Positions 1 to 10,394 of a stretch of DNA of 64,000 nt are shown here, piece after piece (the first letter of the stretch is position 1; each line of letters starts with the position of its first letter). The stretch comes from Metellina segmentata (lineage: Eukaryota; Arthropoda; Arachnida; Araneae; Tetragnathidae). The notes under the pieces are model-generated. The model was not told where the DNA came from, did not search any database, and saw only the letters and a program-made list of their open reading frames with translations. Position numbers and translations under genes: made by a program. Location of the stretch: NCBI GenBank assembly GCA_947359465.1, contig OX375880.1, forward strand, positions 18,980,120 to 19,044,119. The letters are read 5' to 3'.

Positions 1-504
1 CACATTAGTTTTACTGCACGAGCCAACTTTTCTGCACTATTAGAATGTGATAGCAAAAAAAACTGTACAGTAAAAAATATCTGCTAGTTCTTGAGTTTCT
101 TTAAGCTTGCAATGTCTGAATTCGTCGGTGGTGTGAAAACGGTCAGACGATTGATCGATTAGCTGTGTCAGCATAGCCACAAGTGAATATCTCGTTGGGG
201 CTTTGTATTTATTTGGGTGTAGTAAATAAAGAAATTCGGTAATCTCGAAAAATAAGTATCTGCTGCACGGACTACGTCCGATGTTTTTTATGCTTAGAAT
301 TTTTTTACCTGTCACAACATAGTGAACTGCTATCCAAAGTTTCACAACCAGTGCTGTATCCGATTTCACTTTTAATGACTTAAATTGGCAGATCCCGGTA
401 TGAGCTTTCATTCGAGACTCATTTCGACATCTTAGCGCTTTATGATTCAAAGTTACATGAGTCAATGTTTGCAGAGACCAGCAGTGAATCCCCAAACGTG
501 CTAA

Positions 505-716
505 TGGGGGGCCGGTGCACATTAAATCTGCCGTGGCCTCGAAGTTATATACCTTGGCATACGTTAGGAAGTTTAGAAAGTTGGGTGCCAGCTTGGGTGA
601 TGTCATCCGACTGGCTCGAAATGACTACGGGGTTGTCCATGGAACTTTCCCTTCAGGAGTGAATGAGCGTTGCCAATGGCCTGTTGTGTTACGCCAATGC
701 GATGTAAATTAACTAT
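505..716 (+). repeat. SINE body copy, diverged
   Basis: This is a diverged copy of the commonest SINE body in the window. Landmarks in order are the GGTGCACATTAAATCTG block, the GGGTGCCAGC block, a degraded copy of the GTGGTTCAAAATGACG block, and the tail TGTTGTGTTACGCCAATGCG. A recognisable tRNA-like head is missing, so it is 5' truncated. Open frames over it are chance frames. Confidence 0.75.
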
Positions 717-1070
717 ATCTACCTTCTCTGCTAATCACCCTGAGGTACTGCTTATGGACAGCACAACCCCAAGTTACCCATGGTCTTTCCCAACTTTGGT
801 TTTTACCCCTTACCTAACCATTGTGTTTGGCCAAATATGACCTGTGTGCTGTAAACCCTAAAACGACCAACCCATCTCTTCACGAACTTAAAGACCCTAA
901 CAGGTCTGTTCCATCACCTATTTGTATGACTGGGTTGGTTATATTGGGTTATTGATACAGAAATTACTGACCTAAACTCGATGCCCATTTTTCCGTAATG
1001 GTCGACTTTTCATGTTGGCCACGGATCTGATTTTAGAGGTATTCACGTCAAAACAAAACATAATGCTTGT
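717..1070. other. Intergenic, nothing recognised
   Basis: I see no gene, repeat or regulatory structure that I can name in this stretch. The left window edge (1-504) is likewise unassigned; its minus-strand open frame (606 down to 40) has no recognisable motif. Confidence 0.4.
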
Positions 1071-1074
1071 TTAA

Positions 1075-1381
1075 CCCTCCTAGCATCAACCTACTATGCA
1101 GTGAAATCGCATTTTGATCAACAGAAATCACATTTGACCAACTGAAATTGCATTTTGACCAACTGAAATCTCGTTTTGACCAACTGAAATTGCCTTTTGA
1201 CTCGAAGGGAAATTGCATTTTGACTTGAACTGAAATCAAATTTTGACCTACGAGATACCTTGTTATAATAAAACTAACAAGATCTTGTGAAAACATCAAC
1301 AATATCTTGACGCCGATATCTCGTCGGCAAAATTGGCAGTATCTTAATGTACAAGTTATCTCTTCGAAACCACTTGGAGGG
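1075..1381. mobile_element. piggyBac-like MITE, 307 bp
   Basis: The element is bounded by TTAA on both sides (1071-1074 and 1382-1385), with short inverted ends CCCTCCTAG on the left and CTTGGAGGG on the right. A TTAA target and CCC/GGG ends are the signature of piggyBac-type elements. It has no transposase. The interior holds an imperfect tandem repeat of about 21 bp (1098-1252, core AACTGAAATTGCATTTTGAC). Its right half resembles, in reverse complement, the left edge of the 43-bp satellite at 42.28 kb. Confidence 0.65.
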
Positions 1382-1639
1382 TTAATGTCACAGCATTGGG
1401 AAACCGGCAGGACCTTTCCATCCGAAATCAGTTTTTTAATACAGGCTAGATAAAAGGCATTCTTTTAGAAAATCAAAAGGTTTTGAGAAGTGGCTTGCTG
1501 AATTTTACATATCTTGTACTTAAGGATTATCCTGATCATGCCTGCACTTTGAGGTGCACAGCGAAAAAATGCTTTGAAAGAAAACAGTTCAGTGCAGCCA
1601 CTCTACATTAAACCAAGCTAAATTATAAAGTTGTCTGAT

Positions 1640-1838
1640 AGTTTAGAGGGCCTAGTCCAAAGAGCAGCAGATTAGTGACCGGAGAGTTGCGAGTTCAAAA
1701 CTCTGCTCCACCCGACGACAGTCGTGTACTAAAATACACAGGGCTAGTGCATGTTAAATCTGTGGCAACATCAAATGTCCTTGTGTTGGTGAGGAGGTTT
1801 GGAGAGTGGGAGCCAGCTCAGGTGTCGCTTAGCTCTGT
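1640..1838 (+). repeat. SINE with tRNA-like head, 3' truncated
   Basis: A tRNA-like head carries a B-box-like GAGTTCAAAACTC, followed by GTCGTGTACT and the shared SINE body (GTGCATGTTAAATCTGTG, then AGGTTTGGAGAGTGGG, then CAGCTCAGGTGTCGC). It stops before the second half of the body. It belongs to the type-1 head, related to the AGCTCAGTTGGAAGAGC heads elsewhere in the window. Confidence 0.7.
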
Positions 1839-2255
1839 AACGTCGTGATAAAAGAAAAAGTATTTTTTTTAAAGAATTAAAGAAAAATTTATTTACAACT
1901 TGGTAGCGACATCACCGTTACAACTACCTCTCATCATACGTTTTAAACATCACGGCTGAAACATGCCATTCGAACTCCGCACTCAGTCCACACTTCAACG
2001 AAGCATCCCATCGACTAAAAAAGCTGTTACAAAATAATATCTTTTCACCAACATTATACATAAAAGAAAAAATTAACTTCCGGGAAAACCATTTAAGCTC
2101 ACATAAATAGGTCAAAAGAAAAGATATCCTTTCCAAGAGTATTAAGAAGTAAAAATAAACACAGGAAGTATCACAATATCTTGGGGAATAAGGAAAAAGA
2201 AATACTATAGAAATACATTTAAAAGATATTCCGGAAGTGTACGTTACACCTCATA

Positions 2256-2372
2256 TGATCATGGTTCAAAATCAGGTGTTGTCCTTGTATCTTTCCCTTT
2301 GAGTTCAATCCCTGCCAGTTGTGTTGTTAAAGTTGAAAATTGGATGCCATTGTGATGTTAATTATCTACCAA
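2256..2372 (+). repeat. SINE 3' half
   Basis: Only the second half of the common SINE body is present: ATGGTTCAAAATCAGG, then TGTTGTCC, then TCTTTCCCTTTGAG, then a degraded TGTTGTGTTGCTCC-type tail ending near GATGTTAATTA. It lies immediately 5' of the candidate terminal exon at 2421. Confidence 0.65.
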
Positions 2373-2420
2373 CCTGGTAGTTTAGGAGCTTTAAATGTTG
2401 ATTATTTTTCTCTTTTCTAG

Positions 2421-2690
2421 ATAATAGCCAGTACGTTTATCCAAATGCCCAGCACAATCAACCACTCAAAGAAGTTCTCTTTCCCTAAGCTCAAGAATGG
2501 TTTCACGTTAATCTGTTCAGTCGGTTGTATTTCCCACCAGAGAACTTGTATGTTGTGATATTTGTTAGGTGATCTTTCTCGAGTTGGGACTTATTTTGCC
2601 GCCAGTTTCTAATTTAACAGTGTTTACCAAGAATAAGAAAGTTTTGTGATAGTGAAATGAATAATTTTGTTAAATAAATTGTATTTTGAG
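2421..2690 (+). other. Possible 3'-terminal exon with poly(A) signal
   Basis: A pyrimidine-rich acceptor, TTTCTCTTTTCTAG, ends at 2420. An AATAAA lies at 2673-2678 with a T/G-rich stretch downstream, so the segment has the outline of a last exon. In phase 1 it would encode about 22 residues (NSQYVYPNAQHNQPL, then KEVLFP) and stop at 2487-2489. In phase 0 another frame stays open for about 45 codons. I recognise neither peptide. The rest of the gene would lie upstream of the window. It could equally be chance. Confidence 0.25.
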
Positions 2691-3235
2691 CGTTCATGTG
2701 ACTGCTTCACCTTTAACCTGTGCTGTATTTATTCACAACTAGAAAAGTGAAGATGTAAAAGATTTGAAGAGTTTTTTTTTTAATTTTGTTTGTATTTTCT
2801 GATGTAAATCATTATAGGGCTGCCGCCGATAGCTTTTTGCTGCTACTTTTCAACCTTGGTGACTAGGCGTCTTTAGAGACAAAATTATCTAGAGTTCCAA
2901 TTTCACAAAAAATTTATCGATACATTTAAAAGTTTTGCCGACTTTTTTGAAGATTTGCCAAAATATAAGGAAAGTTTTAGGACCTTTTGTAAAAGAGTGA
3001 AAATATATTTCGTCAGAGAAAATGTCTGGTAGGGATACTCTCTAAATTTCCAAAGTTTTGGCACCAATCCGTGACAAGCCAATTAAAAAACCGTTATAAT
3101 CTGATTGCCATATTTTCATAAAAACCGTATTAAAAATATTTGGATCATTAATTTTGAAATAAGACTTTGGGGAACATTCTTTAACATATATTCATACTAG
3201 TGAAAAAAAAATTTGGAGTGATCTACAACATATAT
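2691..3235. other. Intergenic, nothing recognised
   Basis: AT-rich sequence with homopolymer runs (T9 near 2770). No gene, repeat family or regulatory site is supported. Confidence 0.4.
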
Positions 3236-3886
3236 CTGTATTGGTTTGCTTCTCAAACCAAATGGGAATTCGTAGCCTATTGGATAACAGCTATCATGGC
3301 GTTGCCCGTAGTGGCCTTGTCATTGTCAAATGCAGCAGAATTTGAATTGCAAAGAGATTCAAACGTATAAAGTATCTATCTGGTGTCAAATTTTCCCCAG
3401 ATTTCAAATCCGATGAAATTTTCAATCTATCTTTAACGATCCCGGTTTTACAAAAAAACTGAACAAGGTCAGTCAAAAATGTTTTTATTTGTTTTGCTTT
3501 CCTTGGCTGGAATTGTTTGAGTGCAGGAAATGGAATCTGATTTCTTGAACTTGAAAGTTGGCGTGACGTCACAATCTCTTGCGAAAATATAACATTCAAT
3601 TTAGAAATGATTTGTTTGAAGAAAATCATATTTTTGGCATTGATCTAATGTAAAATTTTCCGCACATTTCTAATCCGTTGAAATTTTTACTATCTTTAAC
3701 AATCTAGGAGATGGAAAAAAGAACTACATAACTCAAGTTAAAACTTTACTACGTTTTTTCGTCGTCTGAAATCGTTCCTCCGCAAAATCAAAAGTAAACG
3801 CGGAAAAAATAAATTTAGAATCTGTCATCTCTTTATGCTGTTGCCATTGTAAAGAAACAATCTATTTATATAATTCTCCTATGTAG
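3236..3886 (-). mobile_element. Helitron family 2 fragment
   Basis: This matches the interior of the Helitron-2 copies at 52-53.8, 56.1-57.1 and 62.7-63.3 kb. Shared blocks include CAAACCAAATGGGAATTCG, CATGGCGTTGCCCGT, the ATCTATCTGGTGTCAAATTT block, and GGCGTGACGTCACAATCTC. Both element ends are missing. The 111-aa minus-strand frame inside it has no known motif. SINE sequence follows directly at 3887. Confidence 0.65.
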
Positions 3887-4020
3887 CATTGGGTTGCTGT
3901 GGAAGTTTGAAGAGTGGGGTGCCAGCTCAGGTTGTCCTCAGATATTTCCCTTAAGGGACTGATCCTGGGCAGTCGTCAATAGCCCATTGTGTTGCTCTAG
4001 TACGATGTTAACTAAAATTA
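3887..4020 (+). repeat. SINE 3' part with internal deletion
   Basis: Body blocks GGAAGTTTGAAGAGTGGGG and TGCCAGCTCAGG are joined directly to TTGTCCTCAGAT. The middle of the body (CGTCATCTGACC and the GTGGTTCAAAAT block) is missing. The tail AGCCCATTGTGTTGCTCTAG and GATGTTAACTAAAA is intact. Confidence 0.7.
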
Positions 4021-4480
4021 CCATCTTATATGGTACGTAAGACAGATATTATTTGTTATTGCGTTAAGGCAACATTGTACAATTGTTTGTTTACCACAAA
4101 GCCTCGCACCTCAATTGAATTTATAGCGTTATAAAATGAAATTTTATTGAGAAAAAAAAATGCATTTTAGTCGAGCTGTTACAGTTTATAATAGAAATCA
4201 AAGAAAGGGGAGGATCTTTTCAGGGCCATTTAAAAAACTATCCTTTTCAGGGCCAACAATTATAGTTCAAGAACGCTTGCACTAGAACTTTTGACAAACT
4301 CGATGAAAAAGTGTGGGTGGCTTGAGTGTTGTAAATGTTCGCACAAACAACATACTGGGTATTCAATTTCCAAAGCTCTCACATTTCGAGTCAAAATTTG
4401 CTCTATGTTTTCGTTTGAATTTTGATTCTAGAGGTTATGTTTATATCTTTTCTGTAATTCAGCAAATTTAAATTTGAAAA
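4021..4480. other. Unassigned, two CTTTTCAGGGCC motifs
   Basis: No gene recognised. Two copies of CTTTTCAGGGCCA (around 4217 and 4240) resemble the 3' half of a histone-mRNA stem-loop, but the 5' halves do not pair well. Confidence 0.3.
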
Positions 4481-4539
4481 ATGTTTTTTTTTTTGGAATA
4501 TCGTATTTTGTAAACAATCCCTTCCTTCTGCTAGGACAC

Positions 4540-4635
4540 GTCTTCATTGATTCGAGCATAGGTTCACACAATGAACCAATGAGGATTGCTAAGCAATCCT
4601 CCGGGGTTTGGCGAGCAGGAGGTGGGCCCACCTAG
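4540..4635 (+). mobile_element. Helitron family 1 type 3' end
   Basis: The palindrome GGATTGCTAAGCAATCC is followed by GGCGAGCAGG, a hairpin GGTGGGCCCACC and a terminal CTAG followed by T. A hairpin just upstream of CTAG|T is the Helitron 3' end. I could not place its 5' end. Confidence 0.55.
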
Positions 4636-4813
4636 TAATAATTAAATTAATTTGAAAATGTTCTTGATTAAATTTTAAAATTCGGGCACGATAGAAAAAT
4701 TGCAAAAAATTCGGATTATCAGTGTTAGAAATCTCATTGTAAGTGCAATAGATTCGACAGGAAAGTCGACACACATAAACACAGACAAACACTTCCTTTT
4801 AAAGTATTAGAGA
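4636..4813 (-). mobile_element. Helitron family 2, 5' end fragment
   Basis: On the minus strand the element begins TCTCTAATACTTTAAAAGG after an A, the usual A|TCTCTA... Helitron start, and continues GTGTTTGTCTG. The sequence matches the 5' portions of the copies ending at about 53,794 and 57,148. The remainder is missing. Confidence 0.6.
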
Positions 4814-5924
4814 TTTAAGTAGTATATTGTGCTTTTTTTTTAGCCAATTCATTTTGCAAGCATGGTTGGAAAAGTAATGGATTACAAATCGGGAAATTAC
4901 AAAATATCCGCACCATCAATTTTATCTTTTACTGGGGATGTAGTCTTTCATAGCTACCTGCAACAAAATCTGAGTATTTGCTGACATGTTTTGACCATTT
5001 GTTGATTTAGTGTGGTATGACCCAAGTTCCGTATCTAAAAAGTCAGTAAAGATAATTAAGAAAACCAAATGAAAATATTACTTTTAAGCTTATTTTATTT
5101 CGACAATATATACATACAATAATATGCAATGAAAATGTATTAAAGTAAATTTGCATTTATAATGAAAAAAAAATTCCGTTTTACACATAAAAATGTTATT
5201 TATTTTCACATCACACCATATAAGTGATGTTTCACCAGTTTTACAAACGAATTCCGTTATTAATTGTGTTCGTGTTTTGGTTTGGCCATTATATAATTCT
5301 CTGTAAGGGGCTGTTGACCACTTCAGTTCATGTTGAAAGTTCCCAGCGCATTCCTCAGAAGTGCATGTAATGTTGAAATGATACTATTATGCCACAAATA
5401 AAAAAAGTTCTTAGAATTAAGGGGGAAATTTGGCTTGACTCCCTTGTGTTAAATCAAAAGGACTCGCATCAAAAGAGAAATCAAATTTGTAAAAATAAAG
5501 TTCGTGCAAAAACAGAATTAGGTGTATTTCCATCTCCTTGCCCTTCTATATAGAAGGCTGGATTTGTTTCTGAATTATAGAATAGAGACTTGCTTTCATT
5601 GATGTTTCATTTTCTTTTGCAAATGAATTGCGCACTATGTTTTTTTCTGATTTGTAAATTTTTTTCCAATATTTTTTGCTGGTTTCTGTGCTTACATCCA
5701 TGATTTTGTAAATTTTTCGTTTTTAGAAGGTGCTGAGAACTAGTTTCAGCTTCATCAGAACTGCTATTTATTTCTACCTTTATTTGACGAAAAATATTAG
5801 TTTCCAGAAATGCTAGTCTCCCGATTTCACCCGATCTTTGCAATCCTCTGCCCACAAATATGTTGCTATTTGATTGAGAAAGATGGTACAAACTAGATAA
5901 CAATGACAAAAGGATCATGAATCA
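4814..5924. other. Unassigned AT-rich sequence
   Basis: No recognised gene. A 103-codon open frame runs on the minus strand from 5918 to 5607. It is hydrophilic and lysine- and glutamine-rich, has no known motif and no flanking gene structure, and may be chance or an old repeat. It abuts the LINE fragment that starts near 5925. Confidence 0.35.
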
Positions 5925-7180
5925 AGCCCAGAATGTTCAGGAACTCAATCCCCAAATACTCTGAGCAAATTTGGAATGAATACCTACTATCACTATCATC
6001 CTTTCATAGGGGCAGTAAAGAAATTTAAAGATTTCCACTAAAATTCTGCCCATTAAAGGCCCAGCTAGTATAGCCTACACCTTTACAGAGAAGGCAGAAA
6101 TGATTCCAGGAAAATGACATTCAAAACCACAATACAAATAACTTTGTTAATTCATCACTCAAAAACTTCATTACATCAACACCTACTGACACAATTGAGC
6201 CTGCCAAACCCTTAAAAGTTATTAGCTATATTCAGAAAATTAAAAGCTCCAGCTATAAATGGGATATCCAACCAACTGAAGAAATTTCCTCTTAAAACTA
6301 TTTTTCTCATCATGCACCTCATAAATTCAATTTTGTCACTCAGACATTTCCCCACCAGCTGGAAAATAGCTGTCATAGTCCCCATCCCTGAAACTGAAAA
6401 ACCCTCCAGCTCAAACAGACAAAAAAAATAGCTGAAAGGATAATCAACATTTCGGTTTCAGAAGACAGCTATTGATCACCCATCCATTACCATAACGAAC
6501 ACATCCTTGATGGCTTTGACACAAGTCAAACCATTGGAGCAGTATTCCTGGATATAGCTAAAGCATTCGATAGGGTCTGGATTAATCCACAAATGAACTA
6601 CATTGGGCTCTTTCCTGCCTCATTGACACAACTCGTACTTTCCTATCTAACAGATAGGCACTTTGTCGTTCGAGACAACAACAAACTTTCTACCACACGT
6701 GCTATTCAGGCAGGCACTCCACAGGGTTCAATTCTTGGACCCTACTTATTTAACATCTATGTGAACGACATTCCTCAGGGTTTCAACACTAAGCTCTGCA
6801 TGTTTGCTGACGATACGGCTATACTAGCAAGAAATAACTTCATTGAAATTATTCTCGCTAACAAATTACCTCCATGCACTTGAGTCCTGGCTTATAGCTT
6901 GGAAAATTAAAATTAGTGTGGACAAATGTCAAGCAATACTATTTTGTCGATAAGTAGGATACTTGGGGGGGGGGGTGTATTTTACCTCCTCTGACCAGTG
7001 GAGATTGTTGAGCTGGCAAAATAGAGTAAACCTACATCAGATCTGAAGCACTGCATCAAAGAAAAGGCTGCTACAATGGAATGACCATAACTCCATAACA
7101 GAAGGCCAAGAAGAATAAATACCTGGACATTGTCGATTCTTTTGGACAGTTGATGGTGAGTTTTAAAGATTTCTCATATT
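5925..7180 (+). pseudogene. Jockey-type LINE reverse transcriptase, broken
   Basis: These are remains of a non-LTR retrotransposon reverse transcriptase. Frameshifts and stops break the 5' part. Recognisable pieces are FLDIAKAFDRVW just before 6593, then a 96-codon open frame (6593-6883) with the RT motifs AGTPQGSILGP and FADDTAIL, the active-site DD being in the latter. After the stop, KISVDKCQAILFCR continues the finger and thumb region in another frame. The motif style fits the Jockey clade. The fragment stops at the Helitron inserted at 7186. It cannot encode an active enzyme. Confidence 0.85.
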
Positions 7181-7185
7181 TTGTA

Positions 7186-8235
7186 TCTCTATATATTAAA
7201 AAAATGTTACTGCTGCCGCCGCAGGATTGAAAACTGTGTTGTTTAGCTCGATTCTTAGACGGTTTCCCGAGAAAGTACTGATCGGAAAAAAACAAAATTA
7301 ACATGGTTTGTTCTTCATCGTATTCCCTGGACAATTATTAAGATTTTTTTCCGACGCGGCTATTAGTTTAGAGTTTATTAAGTGTCAAAATTGAAGAAGC
7401 GAAATTTCTTCCTCGAGTGAGCAAAACACATACAAATTTTCAGTCTTAAGACGTGAGTTTTTTTTTAAAAAAGTATATCTCAACGTAAATTTTTGCAGCT
7501 CGTTGAGTATTTTTAAAAATTCCAGTTTGGTTCTTGATAATATTTTTTTTGAAATTCGGGAAAAATCGGGACATTTTCGTTTTTATTTTTTTAACTGTCA
7601 TATGTATATCTTATTACTATTAGTTTTTAATTTTGAAAATATTGCAGTATACCTCAGAATGTACTCTTTCTTACGGTGCAATTATTTCTAAAATTGGTTC
7701 ATAAATAAATTCGATGCAATCAAAGGTTAGTCACAAATTTCATATTTTTTAGTTCGCGGAGCAGTCAGGTGTGGGATGTACTTTTGACTATCGGGTTTGC
7801 CAAATATCAAATTTATCGTAGCAACAATTGCCATAAAATGATTTCTTTTCATTTGGCGAGGAAAATGGCTCGCTTTTTTCACTCTACTCTCAGACGGTTT
7901 ACGGACAAAGTACAGATTGTAAAGTTAGGAGATTAACACGGTTTACTTAAAATTGAACAGGAAAAAAGATGTAGAAGTTGCGGATTTTCGATTCTTTTCG
8001 GGTCGGGGCGAGCAGGGGGGCGAAGCCCTCGCTGTGACGTCATGGACCATAAAGTGAATTCAGGATAATACAAATTATTCAGATAGTTTCACTCTGCGAA
8101 AGGAATGTTGGTTTGCGAAGCAAACCAAATGGCATATCTAAAAGGAGTGTTGGTTTGCGAAGTAAACCAAATGGGATTGCATAGCAATCCCCGGGGGTTG
8201 GCTAGCGTAAGCGAGCAGGGGGTGGAGCCCCCTAG
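7186..8235 (+). mobile_element. Non-autonomous Helitron, family 1, 1,050 bp
   Basis: The 5' end TCTCTATATATTAAA is preceded by A and the 3' end CTAG is followed by T, the A|T insertion site of Helitrons. Just before CTAG lies a hairpin made of GGGGGTGGAGCCCCC. The interior holds CGCCGCAGGATTGAAAA near the 5' end, the palindrome GGTTTGCGAAGCAAACC twice, and GATTGCATAGCAATCC. There is no Rep/helicase frame, so it depends on a helper. The 62-aa frame at 7503 and its mirror in the reverse copy at 23,332 are chance frames shared by copies. Confidence 0.85.
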
Positions 8236-8576
8236 TTATGTAAAATTTAAAATCCATAGCCTTGACACCATCTTAAAATAAATAGGAAAACTAGCTAATT
8301 TGTAAAAGTCATTTGTAACTTTTATTAAATTTTTCGTAATAGCTTTTTTATATCATATTCCTAACATCACTTGTATAGAGCTGATATCTCGATGTTAAAA
8401 CTTTGGTTTCCTATATACTGTAACTTGCATAACTGCAGTCATATTTGTACTGTATTTTAATAGTGAAGTGAAGGCAATAATTGTTAGATGTGTATTGCAT
8501 GTTGTTACTTCCCATCCTGTTATGAAGTTTACTGGATATGAATGTCATTCAATTTCGCACTTTATTTGCATCATAG
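8236..8576. other. Candidate intron sequence
   Basis: AT-rich sequence with nothing recognised. It precedes the candidate exon at 8577 and would be intron if that exon is real. Confidence 0.3.
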
Positions 8577-8645
8577 GCATTTCCTCCTGTCGCTGAGTCT
8601 AGTGATGGACCTGCTGATGATGAAGATTCAATGAACAAAATAATA
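8577..8645 (+). CDS. Candidate internal coding exon, unknown acidic protein
   Basis: A 69-base segment lies between an acceptor (TTTATTTGCATCATAG, ending 8576) and a strong donor (GTGAGT from 8646). Only one frame is open, phase 0 to phase 0. It encodes 23 residues, AFPPVAESSDG followed by PADDEDSMNKII, acidic and disordered in character. I do not recognise the protein. Upstream exons would lie further 5', perhaps outside the window. The best partner downstream is the exon at 10,239, which also fits phase 0. No homology was available to me. Confidence 0.35.
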
Positions 8646-8781
8646 GTGAGTTCTTGTATATCTATTTTCTAAGTTAAGGAGTACCTGGCAGTGAATTTGT
8701 AAAGTGTAGGAGCTAATACCTTACAAAAAATAAAACCAGGATAGGATTTATTTGCTTGTGGATTGCCCTAACGTTCTGTGC

Positions 8782-9062
8782 CAGCCGTGGTATCCCATTT
8801 GGAAGAGTATTGATTAGCAACCAGAGCGGTGGCAATTTAGAAACTCGATCTAACCAAAGACTGCCATATAAATGGGGGCTGGTGCACATTAAATCTGTCG
8901 TGGCCTCAAATGCCCTCATGTTTGCATGGTGTGGAAAATTGGAGGCCAACTTTTGTGTTTCCTTTTCACTGGCAGGTTTGAAAATTACGAGTGTTGTCCT
9001 CAGATCTTACCTTTTGAGCCAATAGCCTATTATGCTGCACCAGTGTAATGTTAATTATGTAG
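8782..9062 (+). repeat. SINE with type-1 tRNA head, full length
   Basis: The head reads GTGGTATCCCATTTGGAAGAG, then a B-box region GAAACTCGATC and CCAAAGACTGCC. The standard body follows (GGCTGGTGCACATTAAATC, GTCGTGGCCTCAAATG) and the tail CCTATTATGCTGCACC. It lies in the candidate intron between the 8577 and 10,239 exons. The 8713-9025 open frames are incidental. Confidence 0.75.
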
Positions 9063-10218
9063 TTGGCCTGGTTAAAATCAGCATATGGTAAATTAGTATT
9101 GATATTTAATTTCATAATAGCTCACTTGTATCTCGAACAATGAATAGCTTCATTAAAAAGCTCATTTAGAAATATAGAACCTGTTGTGACTTCTAATGCA
9201 TTTTAAGTAATTAGTTTTATTTAACAAGATGCAAAATCAACCATTAAATTTAGAAAAGGTTTTTAGCATATATCTTGACATCACTTTCGTGAAATTGATT
9301 ATGAGAAAAGTCAAAATATTGAAGATTGGAATGTTGTAGTATGGTTATTTTATAATAATTGCATAATTAATTTTATGTAAAATATTTTAGACAGATCTCT
9401 CAGAAATATATACAAACAAGTATCTAAGTAGGAAAACGATTTTTCCTCTGAATTAAAAATTCAATTGATCGAATATTCCATATTAAAGTTGCATTTAAAG
9501 AACAAATTAAAACACATTCATTAGTGTACACAGCTAGCAGATTATTAGAATTGAACTAGCAGCATGTACAAAAATATTAAATTGATATAATGCTAGTATC
9601 AGTTTGCATGTGCACGAGAAAAATCAACAATAAATCATAGTACCAAGTATGTTTCACAAAAAACTTACTGCCTCAGTTTATGTGTATTTTAAATACTATG
9701 AATGTATTTCACAAGAACTATATTATGGTTTTGATCATAGACTGCCACATCATCATTCACAACTTCAATTAAAGTAACAAATGTGACAGATGACAAACAA
9801 TTTACTTTGAGTTGCTTGAATACAGAATTTTTATCAACATAATATATCATGCAATTCTTACCAAAAGTCAAGTGGCCAAAAATTGAGTATTGTCACTAAA
9901 TTTGAGTTACTACCCCGATCACCCATTTTGGAGCTTTCCTAAATGAATGATAGAAAAAATTCCACTTTTCCCATGGTGGTTTACTTAAAAAAAACACTCC
10001 TCAACCCCAAATTTAAAGAGGGCCATTATGGGTTAGTGAGTTTGCCCACTTTGTTAATAATCTGAGAGTTGTAAGCGAGTGGTCCAGGTGTGATTCCTCC
10101 CCTTGTGTATTTCTTTCTTCTGTGTCGGTAAAACTATCATTTTTTGTTTATGTCCATTGTGAAATTGCCGAAGTTGTGTTAACAAACCCAGGTCTAAAGA
10201 TGTTTTTTGTTTTTTCAG
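9063..10218. other. Candidate intron, AT-rich
   Basis: No recognisable repeat except a weak tRNA-head-like piece near 10,060-10,095. It would be the 3' part of the intron ending at the acceptor TTGTTTTTTCAG at 10,218. Confidence 0.35.
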
Positions 10219-10382
10219 ATGCAATTCCGAGGGTTCAGGAGACTAAGAAAGAACATGATGAGAACCAGTCAACACTCATCGAATTTAAGAAAGCACCCGA
10301 CTTAATTCAGAAAGAGAATCTCATGGATCCACTGCATAAACTACAAGGATCTTTAACCCTGACGAATGGAGCAACACAATAG
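10219..10382 (+). CDS. Candidate terminal coding exon, unknown hydrophilic protein
   Basis: A very strong pyrimidine tract and CAG end at 10,218, and a second AG ends at 10,238. From the second acceptor a phase-0 exon (10,239 onward) joins in frame with the exon at 8577. It reads ETKKEHDENQSTLIEFKKAP and continues for 48 codons to TAG at 10,380-10,382. From the first acceptor the same frame needs one base from the previous exon. The peptide is charged and probably disordered or coiled. I do not recognise it. The 25-bp satellite begins 13 bases after the stop, so the array would lie in the 3' UTR or a 3' UTR intron. Confidence 0.4.
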
Positions 10383-10394
10383 TAGTGAATGTGA

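Noticed and set aside
4205..4254. Two histone 3' stem-loops (CTTTTCAGGGCC)
   Set aside because: The 5' halves of the stems do not pair properly and no histone-fold coding sequence lies upstream on either strand.
4428..4792. Two overlapping minus-strand frames
   Set aside because: They lie over Helitron 3' and 5' ends and have no motifs.
5607..5918. 103-aa minus-strand gene
   Set aside because: No known motif, no promoter or splice context, and it abuts a LINE fragment. Kept only as an unassigned frame.
7503..7691. 62-aa protein conserved at 7503 (+) and 23,332 (-)
   Set aside because: Identity reflects two copies of the same Helitron; codon pattern and composition do not suggest coding.
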